The notes under the pieces were generated by a model. The model ran no database searches. It was not told where the DNA came from and saw only the letters and a list, made by a program, of their open reading frames with translations. This document shows positions 24,689-35,686 of a stretch of 64,000 nucleotides of DNA, piece after piece (the stretch's first letter is position 1; every line of letters starts with the position of its first letter). The stretch is from Diplodia intermedia. Its lineage: Eukaryota; Ascomycota; Dothideomycetes; Botryosphaeriales; Botryosphaeriaceae. The stretch is taken from positions 1 to 64,000 of the forward strand of contig JAKEKT010000078.1 of NCBI GenBank assembly GCA_021495925.1. Reading direction: 5' to 3'. Made by a program: the position numbers and the translations under genes.

Positions 24689-25525
24689 ATGACGACGCAT
24701 ACTCGAACACTTGTGGCAGGGCTGCTGCTTTCCATTGGTGCTCGCCATGCTGCGGCGTTGGAAAACTCTGGCAACTACTTCTACTATCCCGCGATTTCCG
24801 CACCGGTCCCTCAGGTCATCGCCGGCGACACCCTGAAGGTTTCGTGGTCCTCAAACTACACCAATGGCGACTTGTACGTTCACTGCAATGGCACACAAGG
24901 TAAACAAGCCCTGGCATGGCTCAGAAGGGCTAATTTGCTGATTTGAGCGTAAGAATCCGTTACCGCAGGGCTAAATGGCACTGCCACCGAGTCCATAACC
25001 ATCAGGGACACATGGGAGAGCCCCTGCCACTTCCAGGTGGGCATCACGGATGGCTACGGCTGGTTCGACTCTGGATATATCCAGATAGTCGACGAGGATC
25101 GAGATACCACGACCTGGGGAGTTACGAACCAATGCCTCCAGACCACCTCTACTTCCTCCGGGGCCACTGCAACCGCCACATCATCGTCGTCTTCAAGCGC
25201 CACGGCAGCAGGGGCAGCATCCGAGGGAACAACAACTTGTCCTCCGGGAGAAGGTTCAGGGCCGGGCATGGGCGCCGGCATCGGCATCGGCATCGGGATA
25301 TCTGCAGGCGCTGCCGCCATTCCACTGCTCCTCATGTTCCTGCGGCGGATGAAGAAGCGGCAGCAGAGCGAGAAGCTTCCACCATCGGCCCCCGGCGCGG
25401 GCGAATACTACAACGGGCCGACCGCGACGGCGGGTACAACGGAGATCCAGAGCCACGAATATTCGGAGCTGTCGGGCAACGGCAATTTGATCGAATTGGA
25501 CGGACAGCATGGGCGGAAACGATAA
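24689..25525 (+). CDS. Secreted-type single-pass membrane protein, Mid2/Wsc-like layout
   Basis: Exons 24689-24899 and 24969-25525 encode 255 residues. There is a hydrophobic signal peptide (about 1-23), then a 120-residue extracellular part with NYT and NGT N-glycosylation sites and a Cys pair. A Ser/Thr/Ala-rich linker (about 140-170) follows, then a Gly/Ile-rich transmembrane helix (GIGIGIGISAGAAAIPLLLMFL) and a basic stop-transfer RRMKKR with a short cytoplasmic tail. The layout resembles fungal cell-wall stress sensors, but there is no WSC cysteine motif, and the extracellular domain matches nothing I can name. It probably sits in the plasma membrane. Confidence 0.82.
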
Positions 25526-25601
25526 TGCGGATATATCCTTTAAATGTATCGGAAAGCTGGCTAGTATGTATTCGATCTTTGGGCACAACAGGGCGGTTCA
25601 T

Positions 25602-27444
25602 TTACTGCACATGCTCCACATGCTCCGCTCCTCCCGACTTCTGTCCGGGCAGTCCTGCGTGATCCTTGACATCCCGCGCCGCCACATCTCCAATCGTCGT
25701 CCGGTATTTGGAGAAGTTCGATACCGAGACATTGTTGAGGAACAGCTCGTCGATCTCTTCGAGCGTACGGCCCTTGAGCTCAGGCATGCAGAAGAAGAAG
25801 AAGCCCACACAAAGGAAGTTTGCAGCTGCCCAGACATAGCCGTACTTCGCCCCCTGCATCGTCTACTCAGTAAGACTATTCTATGATCTTCTTGCGGAGC
25901 GCGACTTACCCAGTTCAGATTCTCCGGGTTGATGAAGTACGGGGTGCAGAACGCCGTCAGCCAGGCGAGGAAATAGCCCAGGCTCGTGGCGGTGCCCACG
26001 GTCCACGACCGAAGCCTCGTGCTCACCAGCTCGGTGGCGACCGGGTAGCTCGCCGCGCCCACGCAGGCGTTGTAGCCGAACTGGAACAGCGCGGTGAAGG
26101 CGATCAGGCAGTCCCGCAGGACCACCGTACCGCTGCCCGCGGCCGCGGACGCCGCGATGGCCAGCGCCAGCATGCAGCAGCCGCAGAAGGTCGCGCCGAG
26201 CATGAGGATGCTCCTCCGGCCGACCAGGTGCCGCATCGCGAACATGCCGACGTTGACCCCGACGAAGCCCAGGCACGTGTTCATGACGGAGAACTTGAAC
26301 GCCTCGTCGACGCCGAGCCCGCCGACGATCATGAAGTACGTGGCGTAGCTGATCAGGAACCAGACGCCGGACGCGGTTTGGCAGGCGATCATGCCGTAGC
26401 AGAGGAGCGTGCGGCGGAGGTCACTGTCTGCAGAGGAGGAGACGCGTGAGATTCTGCAGCAGGGGAGCGAGCGGGAGGGTTCGACCTACTCCTGAACATG
26501 TCCAGCATGCCAACCGTAGTCGCGAGGCGCTTCTCTTCTTCGATTCCCTTCACCATTTCGGCCCATTCGAGCTCGAGGTGCTCCACACTTAACGAACCCC
26601 CGCGGAGAGTCTCCAGAGCCCTGCGCGCTTGATCCGTTTTGCCTTTGTTGAGGAGGTAGCGCGGCGATTCGGGGACGAAAAGTAGCCCCACGGCCAGGAA
26701 GAGGGGGACGATGAATAAGGTTCCGATGGGAATCTGGTAGGATGCTTTGTCCAACCTGTTCTTCACCGCGTTCGTGACCGCTGCGCCGACGATGCTACCA
26801 ATGTTCACCCTTTCCAAGTCAGCACGCTTGAATGTGCGTCGTCTGCGGTGCGTATGGAATTGGAAAGGCAAATTATGGCGCTGGGCTGGACGTACCAGTA
26901 GGCAAACAGAGCAACCATGACAGCGCGCAGATGCGCCGGTGAAGCTTCTGAAGTGTAAATGTTGGAGAAGGTGACGAGGAACCCATTGGCGAAGCCAAGT
27001 ATCAGACGTCCAACATACACGGCTCCTTTATTCTCGGTGGCTATTTGGATGATGCATGCAACAGCATTGAGCACGCATGCCGTCCAAAGAGCCGGTTTGC
27101 GGCCGTAGAAGTGTGCAAACACGCCGGCGGTAAGGGACGATATGAATGAACCAAGCGTCAGCAAGCTGGTAATGAGCTGCTGGAAAGTCCCCTGTGTGCC
27201 AGACTCAGCATGCTGTGCACTTTCAGTAGAGCCCTCACCGACATACATCAATGGCATAGCCGCCAGCGCTGCTCGGGTCGGGGTATCCGAAGACGACAAG
27301 AAAACCGGGCATTGCCTGTAGGCCGCCCACGGCCGCCGAGTCCAGGCCATATTGCATGTTTGCAATTGAGACGATGGTGCAAATGAGCAGGCATTTCCTG
27401 TTTGCCCATAGCGAGGTGTGCGGTATCAGCGTAGCGTCCGACAT
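25602..27444 (-). CDS. MFS sugar porter family transporter
   Basis: Exons in transcript order are 27247-27444, 26896-27191, 26490-26809, 25910-26427 and 25602-25853, giving 527 residues. It has twelve predicted membrane helices and the sugar-porter signatures: YGLDSAAVGG in helix 1, GTFQQLITSLLTLG in helix 2, the loop FYGRKPALW, GRLILGFANGF, PESPRYLL at the end of helix 6, and PELKGRTLEEID after helix 12. Such proteins carry mono- or disaccharides, or related polyols, across the plasma membrane by proton symport. An upstream in-frame ATG at 27495 would add 17 residues; I prefer 27444 because the shorter N-terminus matches the family. It ends 77 bp from the convergent membrane-protein gene. 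Confidence 0.92.
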
Positions 27445-27951
27445 GTTACCATGACACTTCGCGGGCGTACCAGAGATCGCAAGGCCATGGCGCATTTAAG
27501 AGTGTTTCGGATCAATGCAAGCGAAAACAGGCCCAGAGGCATGGCAAGCCACAACATGGGGCAGGACGACCTGGGGCCCCGCATTTCGGCAGTGTCAAAG
27601 ACCATCCATGCGCGGGGGCCGGAGAGCGTGCGGGGAACAGTCGATCGTCAGTCACGAAACATTGGCGCATGCCGATGCCTACTTTCGGTGTCTTGCACTA
27701 CAGCCTAGGCTACGCGGGCTACATGAGGGGTGGCGTAACGCTGTTCTCTACAAATAGAAGTTCGCGCCGACACGCCTTCCTACCGGCTTTTTCCTACTCG
27801 GCCAAGTTTAAGCATGCCGATTGTCAATTTCCCATGACCATCTACGTATCCCATTCACCGACTAGGGAACCGTTTGTTTGCTTGCGAAGATGTCTCGCTT
27901 GTCCATATTTCAGGCGTACTCGATATTAGTGCAGCCTTGCTAATAGCTGGT
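27445..27951. other. Gene-free spacer, sugar porter promoter and permease 3' end
   Basis: 507 bp between two minus-strand transporter genes. No coding signal was recognised beyond short random frames. Confidence 0.4.
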
Positions 27952-29975
27952 TCAACCCCGAAAATACGATAAGAACCGCCTCCACGTCGGCATTCCGTAG
28001 TAAGCCTCCAGCAGCCGAATTTCCTCCGCCGTCAACGTATGTCGCCCACTTTTGAGGTCGGCTGTTGCTGGGTCCTGTAGTTTGGTGCGGTAAATGACTT
28101 TGTGAGCCGCGGTAAACGCGAGAACTATAACTGCCCCAATCATGTACTGGAAAAATGAATACGCAGAGGCGGAGGACGATCCCTGCTCCGGTGAGTCTTG
28201 TGCATTGGTGGGAAAAAGGGAGACTTACAATTGGAACCAAGCCTATGTATATGCAACAGACCAGCAAAAGTACGGTGCAAGTGAAGAGCCAGACCGTGGG
28301 AAAGGGCCAAGCCCAGCAGCGCCATGCGTACAGCTCATTGAAAAGCGGGTCGCCTTGAGCCTTGAGAGCTGCATGAAATCTCCATGATGTAAGGCTGATC
28401 ACTCCCCAGACGATGAAGAAAGAGGACGAAGTGATGGAATTTAGCCATGTGAAAACCTCGGCCCCGGTATCTGCACCTGTCAGCCGCCTAAATCGGAAAA
28501 TCTGTTTGGGAGTGCTTACTCGATAGGTTGATGTAGGTCATCATCGTTGCAACGGCCAATGTGATAGCCAAGCTCCATCTCGGTCGTCCTCGTGAGTCCA
28601 CCCTCGCCAAGAATCTCGGAATGAGCTCTTGCTCCGCCATGGAGCGTAGCACTCTCGAAGATAGGTACACGCTCTCTACTGCCACTCCGGCGATTCCGAC
28701 CATGATGACAACATTGAAAAAATCCGGCACTCCCGATATGCCGGCATCGTTCATGGCAACGACGAAGGGAGACGCCGCGGATCCCGATCCTCCGAAGAGG
28801 CGGTCATCATTCATGGGCACCATGAGTGTGCAGAGCACTATGCTTAGCATGTACAAAAGGGCGTTGCGGTATGGGATGAGCTTCGTTGCGCGACCCATGG
28901 AGATGCGTGGCGTTTCCGCTTCGCCGGCCAGAATGCCGACGAACACTTGGTCTCCCACAGCCCAAAGAGCAAGGAGGGCGCAGTTGGAGAAGCCCTTGAT
29001 TCGTGTCAGCGAGCTGGTCACGAGAATTTGAGGGGTATCATGCCTGGAAACCATTGGCAAAAACCGGCAGAGTCCTCCAATACTCGCCATTGTGGACGCG
29101 GCCGGTGGGGCCACCGCCTGCAATGATGACGATGGAAACGATGATGACGATGGTCAAACCGATTATCTTGAGCAAACCTGCGAAGTATTCATAATAGGCA
29201 AAGTACCTGTTGGGCAGCAGGAACAAGCCGATAACGAATAGCATGAACACCGTCACTGGTTCCGGGGTCTATTTTAACGCAAGTATCCGCGGTAGGGGTA
29301 TGTCTTACTTACACCAAACAGCCTTATGCACAGATTCTTCTGCCCAATAGTTCACAATGACGGTGAATACTGTAGCTTCGGCGGAGGAGACGGCGGTCCA
29401 TCCTGGGACAGTGTTAACCAGCGAAGGGTTTCTCATCTACAGAGGAGCTACCCAGCCATTCTGCAAAGCCAGCTGCGAAAGCCAGCGATGGATCCAACCA
29501 GCGCTGCGCATAGTTGACGAAGTTACCAGAGACGGGGAATGCCACGGTCATTTCCGCGAGCGTTTGAAGAGCGGCGCCAACGCAAGTGCAAAGGATGGTA
29601 TAGGCGAGAACCATGTTACCAGGCCCACCTACGTGACTTGTCAGCTGGATGTTGAAGGCTCCAGGCAATACGTACCAGTATACAGTGCCTTCCCCGTTAC
29701 AACCATCAAACCACTCCCAATGTTGCATCCCAAAGATCTGCACCGATGTCAGCTGTGATGATTACCGCCGCTGGTTCAACGCCGTTTACATGACCTGTTG
29801 TTCGTTAGTAGTTGACACTACACGCAGACGATAGACTTACATGGACCATGTGAGGAGAGACATTTCGTTTGAGTTTGTCACCTTCTTTCAATTCGACGGT
29901 TTCGCCGATATCAACGTCACTGTCCACCGGCGCGGGGAAGGGTTTGGCAGATTCCTTATCCGATCTTGCATCCAT
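27952..29975 (-). CDS. Amino-acid/GABA-type permease (APC superfamily)
   Basis: Nine exons (29841-29975, 29790-29794, 29676-29737, 29452-29628, 29313-29402, 29044-29255, 28520-28994, 28229-28476, 27952-28146) give 532 residues. Transmembrane segments carry the fungal yeast-type amino-acid permease signatures: ISLGCNIGSGL in helix 1, GGPGNMVLAYTI, AEMTVAFPVSG, FAEWLGWTAV, LLPNRYFAYYEY and GFSNCALLALWAVGDQVF. The N-terminus is a 55-residue acidic/basic cytosolic tail. The product should import amino acids or related amines at the plasma membrane. Two splice oddities stand out: a 5-nt exon (29790-29794) is needed to restore the helix-1 frame, and the intron after 29044 begins with GC instead of GT. 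Confidence 0.9.
29790..29794 (-). other. 5-nt microexon of the amino-acid permease
   Basis: The bases GTCAT are flanked by an intron ending ...ACTAACGAACAACAG and one starting GTAAAC and ending GGTGCAG. Including them gives the frame HVISLGCNIGSG, which matches the family's first helix. Skipping them puts the helix out of frame. Confidence 0.7.
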
Positions 29976-30664
29976 CGTCGGAGGAAAACAAAGCCACGAG
30001 TCAGGATGAGGACTGAGGCAGAGAGCGTTGCATTGGGCTGGCACGCTCAAGAGCGTTACCGACGGTCCCAGCCTTAAATACACCAAACCCGGCAACCGGG
30101 ATAGTTGGTTCCAGATAACAGCTTGCCCAATTGGACGCCACCCAAATGACGTGCAAGCCCAAATGCTGAATACCCAGGTACAGGACTAAGTTCTCACTCT
30201 CGATTGTGGCACGAAGATAATCGCCTGCACTGTCACGATAATGTAGCGTTGCATCATATCGATAAGGGAGAGTGGGATGAAACAGGCACGGTTAGCCTCC
30301 CCGACAATCTGCACCCCATGGAGCCACAGGCGGAAGGCCACCCCGACGGAAGGCCACCGCGACGCGATGTTTCCAATGCGTCAGCCGAAAAGAAGCCAGG
30401 TTCGTGGCCGATATCGTCAAGACCATGAGCAAGCGACGAAGGCAACCACAACACTGATAGTTACCATCCTATGCTCGTTACCGTCTCATGCGGTGCACTT
30501 GGGTACAGTTTCAGCTCACTTGGCAGGATCGCTCGTCAACCCAGGGAAAGTCCGGAGCCACGGGGTCACGCTCTATCAGATAAGTGACGCACGGAATGTC
30601 TCACAGCCAGGACAAATTTCATTGGACCGGTGTCATGGCCACAGTTGCAGGGAAACAGAACCAA
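29976..30664. other. Gene-free spacer
   Basis: 689 bp between the permease start and the stop of the adenylation-domain gene, both on the minus strand. No phosphopantetheine-carrier or reductase coding sequence, which might have belonged to the upstream gene, can be read here. Confidence 0.5.
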
Positions 30665-32597
30665 TCAGCCCCAATACATGCCCTCGATGATCTCCCTGTG
30701 CCCCTCCCCGCTCGCCCTCCGGATGACCGTCCCCTTGGGCGCCCTGAAGAGGCTCCCCGGCCTCACGACCCTGACCATCTCCCGCGCCACCCTCGCGCAC
30801 TCGGCGACGCCCTCGTTCGCCCCCTCAATCGCCGGCCACACCTCATCCACGAACCTCTCTTCCTCCTCCTTCCGCCTCCCCTCCTCCCCACCACCATTGC
30901 CGGCAGCAGCAGTCCCATCCCCATCCCCCACCCACCCCTCCCTCGGCTCCACCAGCACGCCCGCCCTCGCCCTCCCCGCCCCCACGACCATGCAGTGCGC
31001 GACGCGCGCGTGCCCGCGCACCGCCGCCTCCCACGCCGCGGGGAAGAAGCGCGCGCCCGACGCCAGCTCGACGACGTCGTCGACGCGCCCGTGGAAGCGC
31101 CAGAAGCCTTCTCGCGCCTTGGCCGGGTCCGGGTGCGGCACGAAGAGGTCGCGCGAGCGCCACTCGGACGTCGTCGTGGTCGTCGTGGTCGTGGTCGTGG
31201 TCGTGGTCGTCTCGGGGGGGAGGGAGAGGGAGAGCCAGGTGTTGCCGCGGTGGCGGAGGGTGGCTGGGTCGGTGGTGGGCGGGAAGATGAGTTCATGGGG
31301 GGTGGTGGTGGTGGGCGGTGGTGGTGGTGGGTTGGTCGAGGAGGAGGTGGTGGAGGTGGTGGTGGTGGAGGAGGAGGAGGAAGAGGAAGGGAAGGTGGTG
31401 GGCATCGGTTCGAGGACGGCGCCGACGCAGGGGTTGAACTTGATGTACTCCCAGTCGTCCGGGTGCGGCGGGATGGTGGGGATGGCGCCGGTCTCGGTGG
31501 AGCCGACTGTTGTTGAGGTGTCAGTCGAGGTTGTCGTGTAAAAGGGATTGGGGGGTTTTTCTTTGGTTTTTGCTTACAGAACGTCATGATGATCGTGTGC
31601 TTGCTGAGGTCGTCGCCCACCCACGACGGCAGTGGTGCCCCCGCGAAGGCGATGAAGTGCATTTCCCTCAGCTTCTCGCGGCCGCCGGGCTCGTGCATCG
31701 CCTGCTCGATGGAGAGAGGGCTGCAGAACATGGCCTCGATCTTCTTCCGGTGCATGATACCGACGAGCGCTTTGCCGGATATGGCACCGGGTGCCGCGGG
31801 AGGGATGACGATGGTGGCGTCAAAATACACGGGGATGGTCATCATGGAGTAGATGCCTCCCAGATGGAAAGGCGGGAAGGGGCCGAAGAAGGTCCGGCGT
31901 TCAAACCACCTGAATGAGCCGTCTTTGTAGCCTGGGACGGCTGGGACCGGCTCTGCAGTAGTAGAGAAGAACCCGAAGTTCATTGTAATTGGCTTCGGCA
32001 GGCCTGTGGTTCCCGAGGTATGGAGCACGACGATTGGGTCCCACTTTGCTTCTTCAAACGTCTTCTCGTACGGATAAGGGTTGGACTCGGCGACCAAGCA
32101 CTCGTCCAAAGATGCAATCTGAATGATGTCAAGCTTTCTGGGCTCTGCCGCGCTCTGCAAGGTCTTTGCGACCTGTCCCATCGGGGGAGCATGGAAGATT
32201 CGCTGGCATTGTGTCGCTTCAAGGATGGATTTGCTTGCCTCGAAGCTGTTCAGAGGGGAAATGAACAGCGTCTGGAACGTGTATGAGCGGAGTGTGTCAT
32301 CCGGGATGGTGGTTACTGGAACATCAATCATACCTTGTAGCCACACTTGATGGCAGCGTAGAAGAAGATGGCATAGCGCAAGTCTGACGGTCCAATGTAT
32401 ACAACAGTGCCGAAATCCTCGCTGCGGCCCCATCCGGCGTGCAGCCACCAAGCAAAGGCGTCTATGGCTCGGACAAGGTCGCCGACTGTGACGTCGCGGA
32501 ACCCCTCTGAAACGTCGGTTGACAAGGCGTACGAGGCATATATTCTGTCTGGTTCGTCTCTGGCCTGCTTCTGCAGCGTTTCCAACAAGGTCAGCAT
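30665..32597 (-). CDS. Stand-alone adenylate-forming (NRPS-like A domain) protein
   Basis: Exons 32334-32597, 31578-32271 and 30665-31506 encode 599 residues. The AMP-binding motifs of ANL enzymes are clear: VVLHTSGTTGLPKP (phosphate-binding loop) near residue 208, FGSTETG near 318, and the short C-terminal subdomain with FWRFHGRVDDVV and FRAPKGTVIRR. The N-terminus (LLETLQKQARDEPDRIYASY, DFGTVVYIGPSDLRY) resembles fungal NRPS-like A-T-reductase proteins. Those continue with a carrier domain and a reductase or thioesterase; this one stops right after the A domain. It should activate a carboxylic acid as acyl-AMP. Long Pro, Ser and Thr runs (about residues 365-440) come from simple-sequence expansion and interrupt the A domain. 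Confidence 0.85.
31160..31400. repeat. Simple-sequence tracts inside the A-domain gene
   Basis: GTCGTG-type hexamer repeats (about 31,162-31,210) and GGTGGTG/GGAGGA repeats (about 31,290-31,385) encode Thr, Pro and Ser homopolymers on the minus strand. Their lengths keep the reading frame open. Confidence 0.8.
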
Positions 32598-33100
32598 GCT
32601 GTGTGAATGTAGAGTTTCTTCTTACGAAAAGTAGAAGTAGACCGCCGCCCGGTCTTAAGGTAGCGACCACGCCGCTTACTGCGCATCACGATATCTTTAG
32701 TAGTGCTTAGGTTAGATGGGCCTAGTTAGCCTTGGAGTTGGTGCACAGCTTAGAGGACGCGGAGAGTAGGGAATCTCACATCAGAAGACTACATGGGCTT
32801 CCATGCTAACGCTTGATGAAGCTTGTTCTTTGGAGGCTGCGGATCATTGCCTATACAGGGCCTTAGTGGAATGCAGGGGCACGGGGATCACCCACCCTCT
32901 CACCATCCCCGCAACACCTTGCTGTCAACCTTCTTCTCCATCCCCTCGACTTCGCTTGCGCTTCGCACGACGCGTGTGCTTGTATGTACTGCCGTATGGA
33001 TTGCTACAGATCGAATCTCGTCCCGCGTAACTGCCACTCGCTGCCCCTGAAGCTCCGTCTCTAATATGTACACTATCGTCTAGGAAACGAACGCGACCCA
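32598..33100. other. Gene-free spacer
   Basis: 503 bp between two minus-strand genes; it carries the promoter of the adenylation gene and the 3' end of the methyltransferase-like gene. No further gene was recognised. Confidence 0.4.
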
Positions 33101-34409
33101 CTACACACCCAGCTTCTCACTGGCAAGCTTGACGCCCTTGACGCGGCTGGCGATCTTCTGGAAGGCAATGTCCCTGGCAAAGTCGGGCGAGCCGTGCTTG
33201 GGCTTCACGTCGGTGCTGAAGGGGCTGAAGCCACAGTCGTCCGTGGCGCCGAGCTGGTCGACGGCAATGTGCTTGGCCGCGTTGACGAGCTGGTCGGCCA
33301 CCTCTTCGGGAGTCTCGACCTTGGGGTTCAGCGGATCGATGACGCCGATGAAGGCAACCTGGACCTGTCAGCCGCCACGCCTCCACCGCGCTGATCGGGA
33401 CGGGCTTACCTGCTTGACGCCGTCGGCGTCCTTGCGGATGCACTGGCCAATCTCCTTGTAGACCTTCTCCTTGTCCGTCTCGCTGGCGCACTGGATCAGG
33501 AAGTAGCCGGCGTTGATCTGGAACATGCTGGGCAAGAGCTCGTGGTAGTCGACGTCCTTGCTGTGGACGCTGTCGCAGTCGCCGCCGGGGCAAGTGTGCA
33601 CGCCGATGTTGGCGCGCTGGTCGCGGGTGAAGCGGGCGAGCACCCGGTTGTTGAGGTCGATGAAGGTCTGCAGCAGGTCGGCGCCGGTCCACGGGTTGCG
33701 CGGGTCCTTCTTGGACGCCAGCCGGCCCTCGGTGAAGTCGATGCTGACGCGCTTGGCCCCGGCCTCGAAGCACTGGCGGATGTCCTTCTCGCACTCGTTG
33801 ACCAGGTCCTCGACGAACTGGTCCCGGGGGTAGCCCTCGATCTCGCCTGCAGCATTGTCCTTGTGTCAGCTGGTGCGCCCCCTCCAGTCGTCCGCGCGGC
33901 ACTGACCTTGCAGCGGGTACAGCAGGTAGAGCATGCTGGGGGCGATGACGGCCTGCTTCAGGCTGGCCTTGGTGGCCAACGGCTTGCTCTTCTTGTAGTA
34001 GTCGGCGGCATACGTGTTGTACTTCAGCGGGCCCTTGACGAGGCGCGGCAGCTGCCTGTGGTGGCCATCATCGAAGATGGCGAAGAACTGACCGTCGGCG
34101 GCGAGGTTGTCCGACAGGCCCTTGCCGCCCAGGGTGTCGATGATGGGGTAGGTTGCGAACGAGGAGGCCTGGGTCGGTCAGCAGTCAGCATGTGCCGGCC
34201 AGCAGCGCGGGATTGCGCACCCTCTGCTCGCCGTCCGTCACAAACTCGGCGCCCGTCGCCTCGGAGCGCTGGACCGAGTCGGCGGCGGCCTTGTCCTGCG
34301 CCGCCAGCAGCTCGTCGCGCGTCGCCTTGCCCGCGTCATAGGCGGCAAAGACATCCTGCAGGTACTGGGGCCGCGGCAGGGATCCAACAGGCTCGGTAGG
34401 GATGGGCAT
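33101..34409 (-). CDS. MetE C-terminal-like (cobalamin-independent methionine synthase family) protein
   Basis: Exons 34221-34409, 33907-34168, 33410-33846 and 33101-33364 encode 383 residues, the usual size for fungal single-domain relatives of MetE (about 760 residues). It opens with PVGSLPRP, the family's N-terminal strand of the barrel. Candidate zinc ligands are in GVHTCPGGD (His and Cys, about residue 233) and DDCGFSP (Cys, about 339). True MetE transfers a methyl group from methyl-tetrahydrofolate to homocysteine. Here the folate-binding N-terminal half is missing, so the methyl donor or acceptor probably differs. It is likely cytosolic. The family assignment is firm; the reaction is not. 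Confidence 0.88.
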
Positions 34410-35686
34410 GGTGTCTGTGTTTCACGGGTACCGTGGGACTGGGACTGCGAGAGGGCAGCTGTGCGAGGCTCATAAGTATACTTTTGTAGCGGATGCGGGG
34501 CGACACCACGGCCATGAGTCGTGCCAGCACGTGGGGTCGCTCGCTGCGGAAAGCCCCGCCTCTGACAGGTCAATCGGCGGAGAGCTAAACCAGCTACAGT
34601 ATGGCCAGTTCCGTTCCAAGGACCCTGTGGAGCTATCAACACCAGGAATCCCGGCCAAACTCCTCCAACGGTCCGCTCGCATTTCCCTTTGTCGCGCTAA
34701 GCGCTTGCCGCAAAGTCGTCGCTTGCAATTGGCCATTGACAGGGCCAGATCCGTCCGGTTTTGTTCACTCAACAGTGCCGGTCCAAAAGTGGGGCTGGCG
34801 GATCGACACCACTCAGCCCACTCACCATCAGTATTGGAAAACAGATCAGACCCAAAACTCAACTTTAGCGGTCAAGAATTTGGCAAATCTCGGCTTTGTT
34901 GGGCAATCGAGTACCGAAGCTTGATCTCAAAAGGCGGGCTTGGAAATTAGACGCTTCCATCTGATCCCAATCTGTTCGTTTGACTTGCTCATCCAACGGT
35001 GGACACGTACTTTAAGTATTGGCTACTCCAACTTACCTTCTCCAGGTGTACGTGGCGCGTCCATACACTACCACTGGCTTCCTTCAGCTTGTTTGTCCCG
35101 CCTCCCCATTCATGACTGATCCGGTAAAAGAGTTTCCTGGGATCCGCCTTTCTTTCAAGTCAAGATCAAAGCCAAAATGGACGAGAAACGGGACCGAGGG
35201 CCAGCCTTGGTTCTGATTAATCATCCCGGGGCAGGACGACATCCCCGCAAACAGAATACAAGACTGAGGACAAGAGAATTGATCCCACCCACGTCTATTC
35301 CGCAGAGACATTGCACCCACCGTACCTATGCGCATAGTTGAATCCATTGTCCGCACGTCGATAGAAGTCTTGAATATGGGCAAACTACCTGCGTAGGAAG
35401 AACGTAATGTCTTTTGAACGGCCTATAACGCCAATTCTCTATGACCCGCTGCGTGCGTAGGTACTTTGTGCCAAACTAATCATTAATCATTGCGATGAAA
35501 CCTCGGCCCTGCTACGAGCATGCATCTCAACAGCGCTTTCCGAGGGTAACTGATCAACTTTGTAGCCCCGCTCCAAGACCGAATACATAATTATAGCTGC
35601 TACAGACCTCGTAGAGGACTAATTGATGCTACCCTTCCCAAACTCCAACGTTTGCAAGTCTGCACCGCCGTTCATCTTTACACAAT
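34410..35686. other. Divergent intergenic region, methyltransferase-like / MBL hydrolase
   Basis: 1.28 kb between two genes that point away from each other, so it probably contains both promoters. An ATAATTATAG stretch near 35,587-35,597 lies about 90 bases before the MBL start. No coding signal was recognised. Confidence 0.45.

Noticed and set aside
30763..32670. 635-codon continuous frame through the adenylation gene
   Set aside because: It runs through both introns and then leaves the conserved frame into Arg/Pro-rich text; the spliced model restores FGSTETG and the C-terminal motifs.
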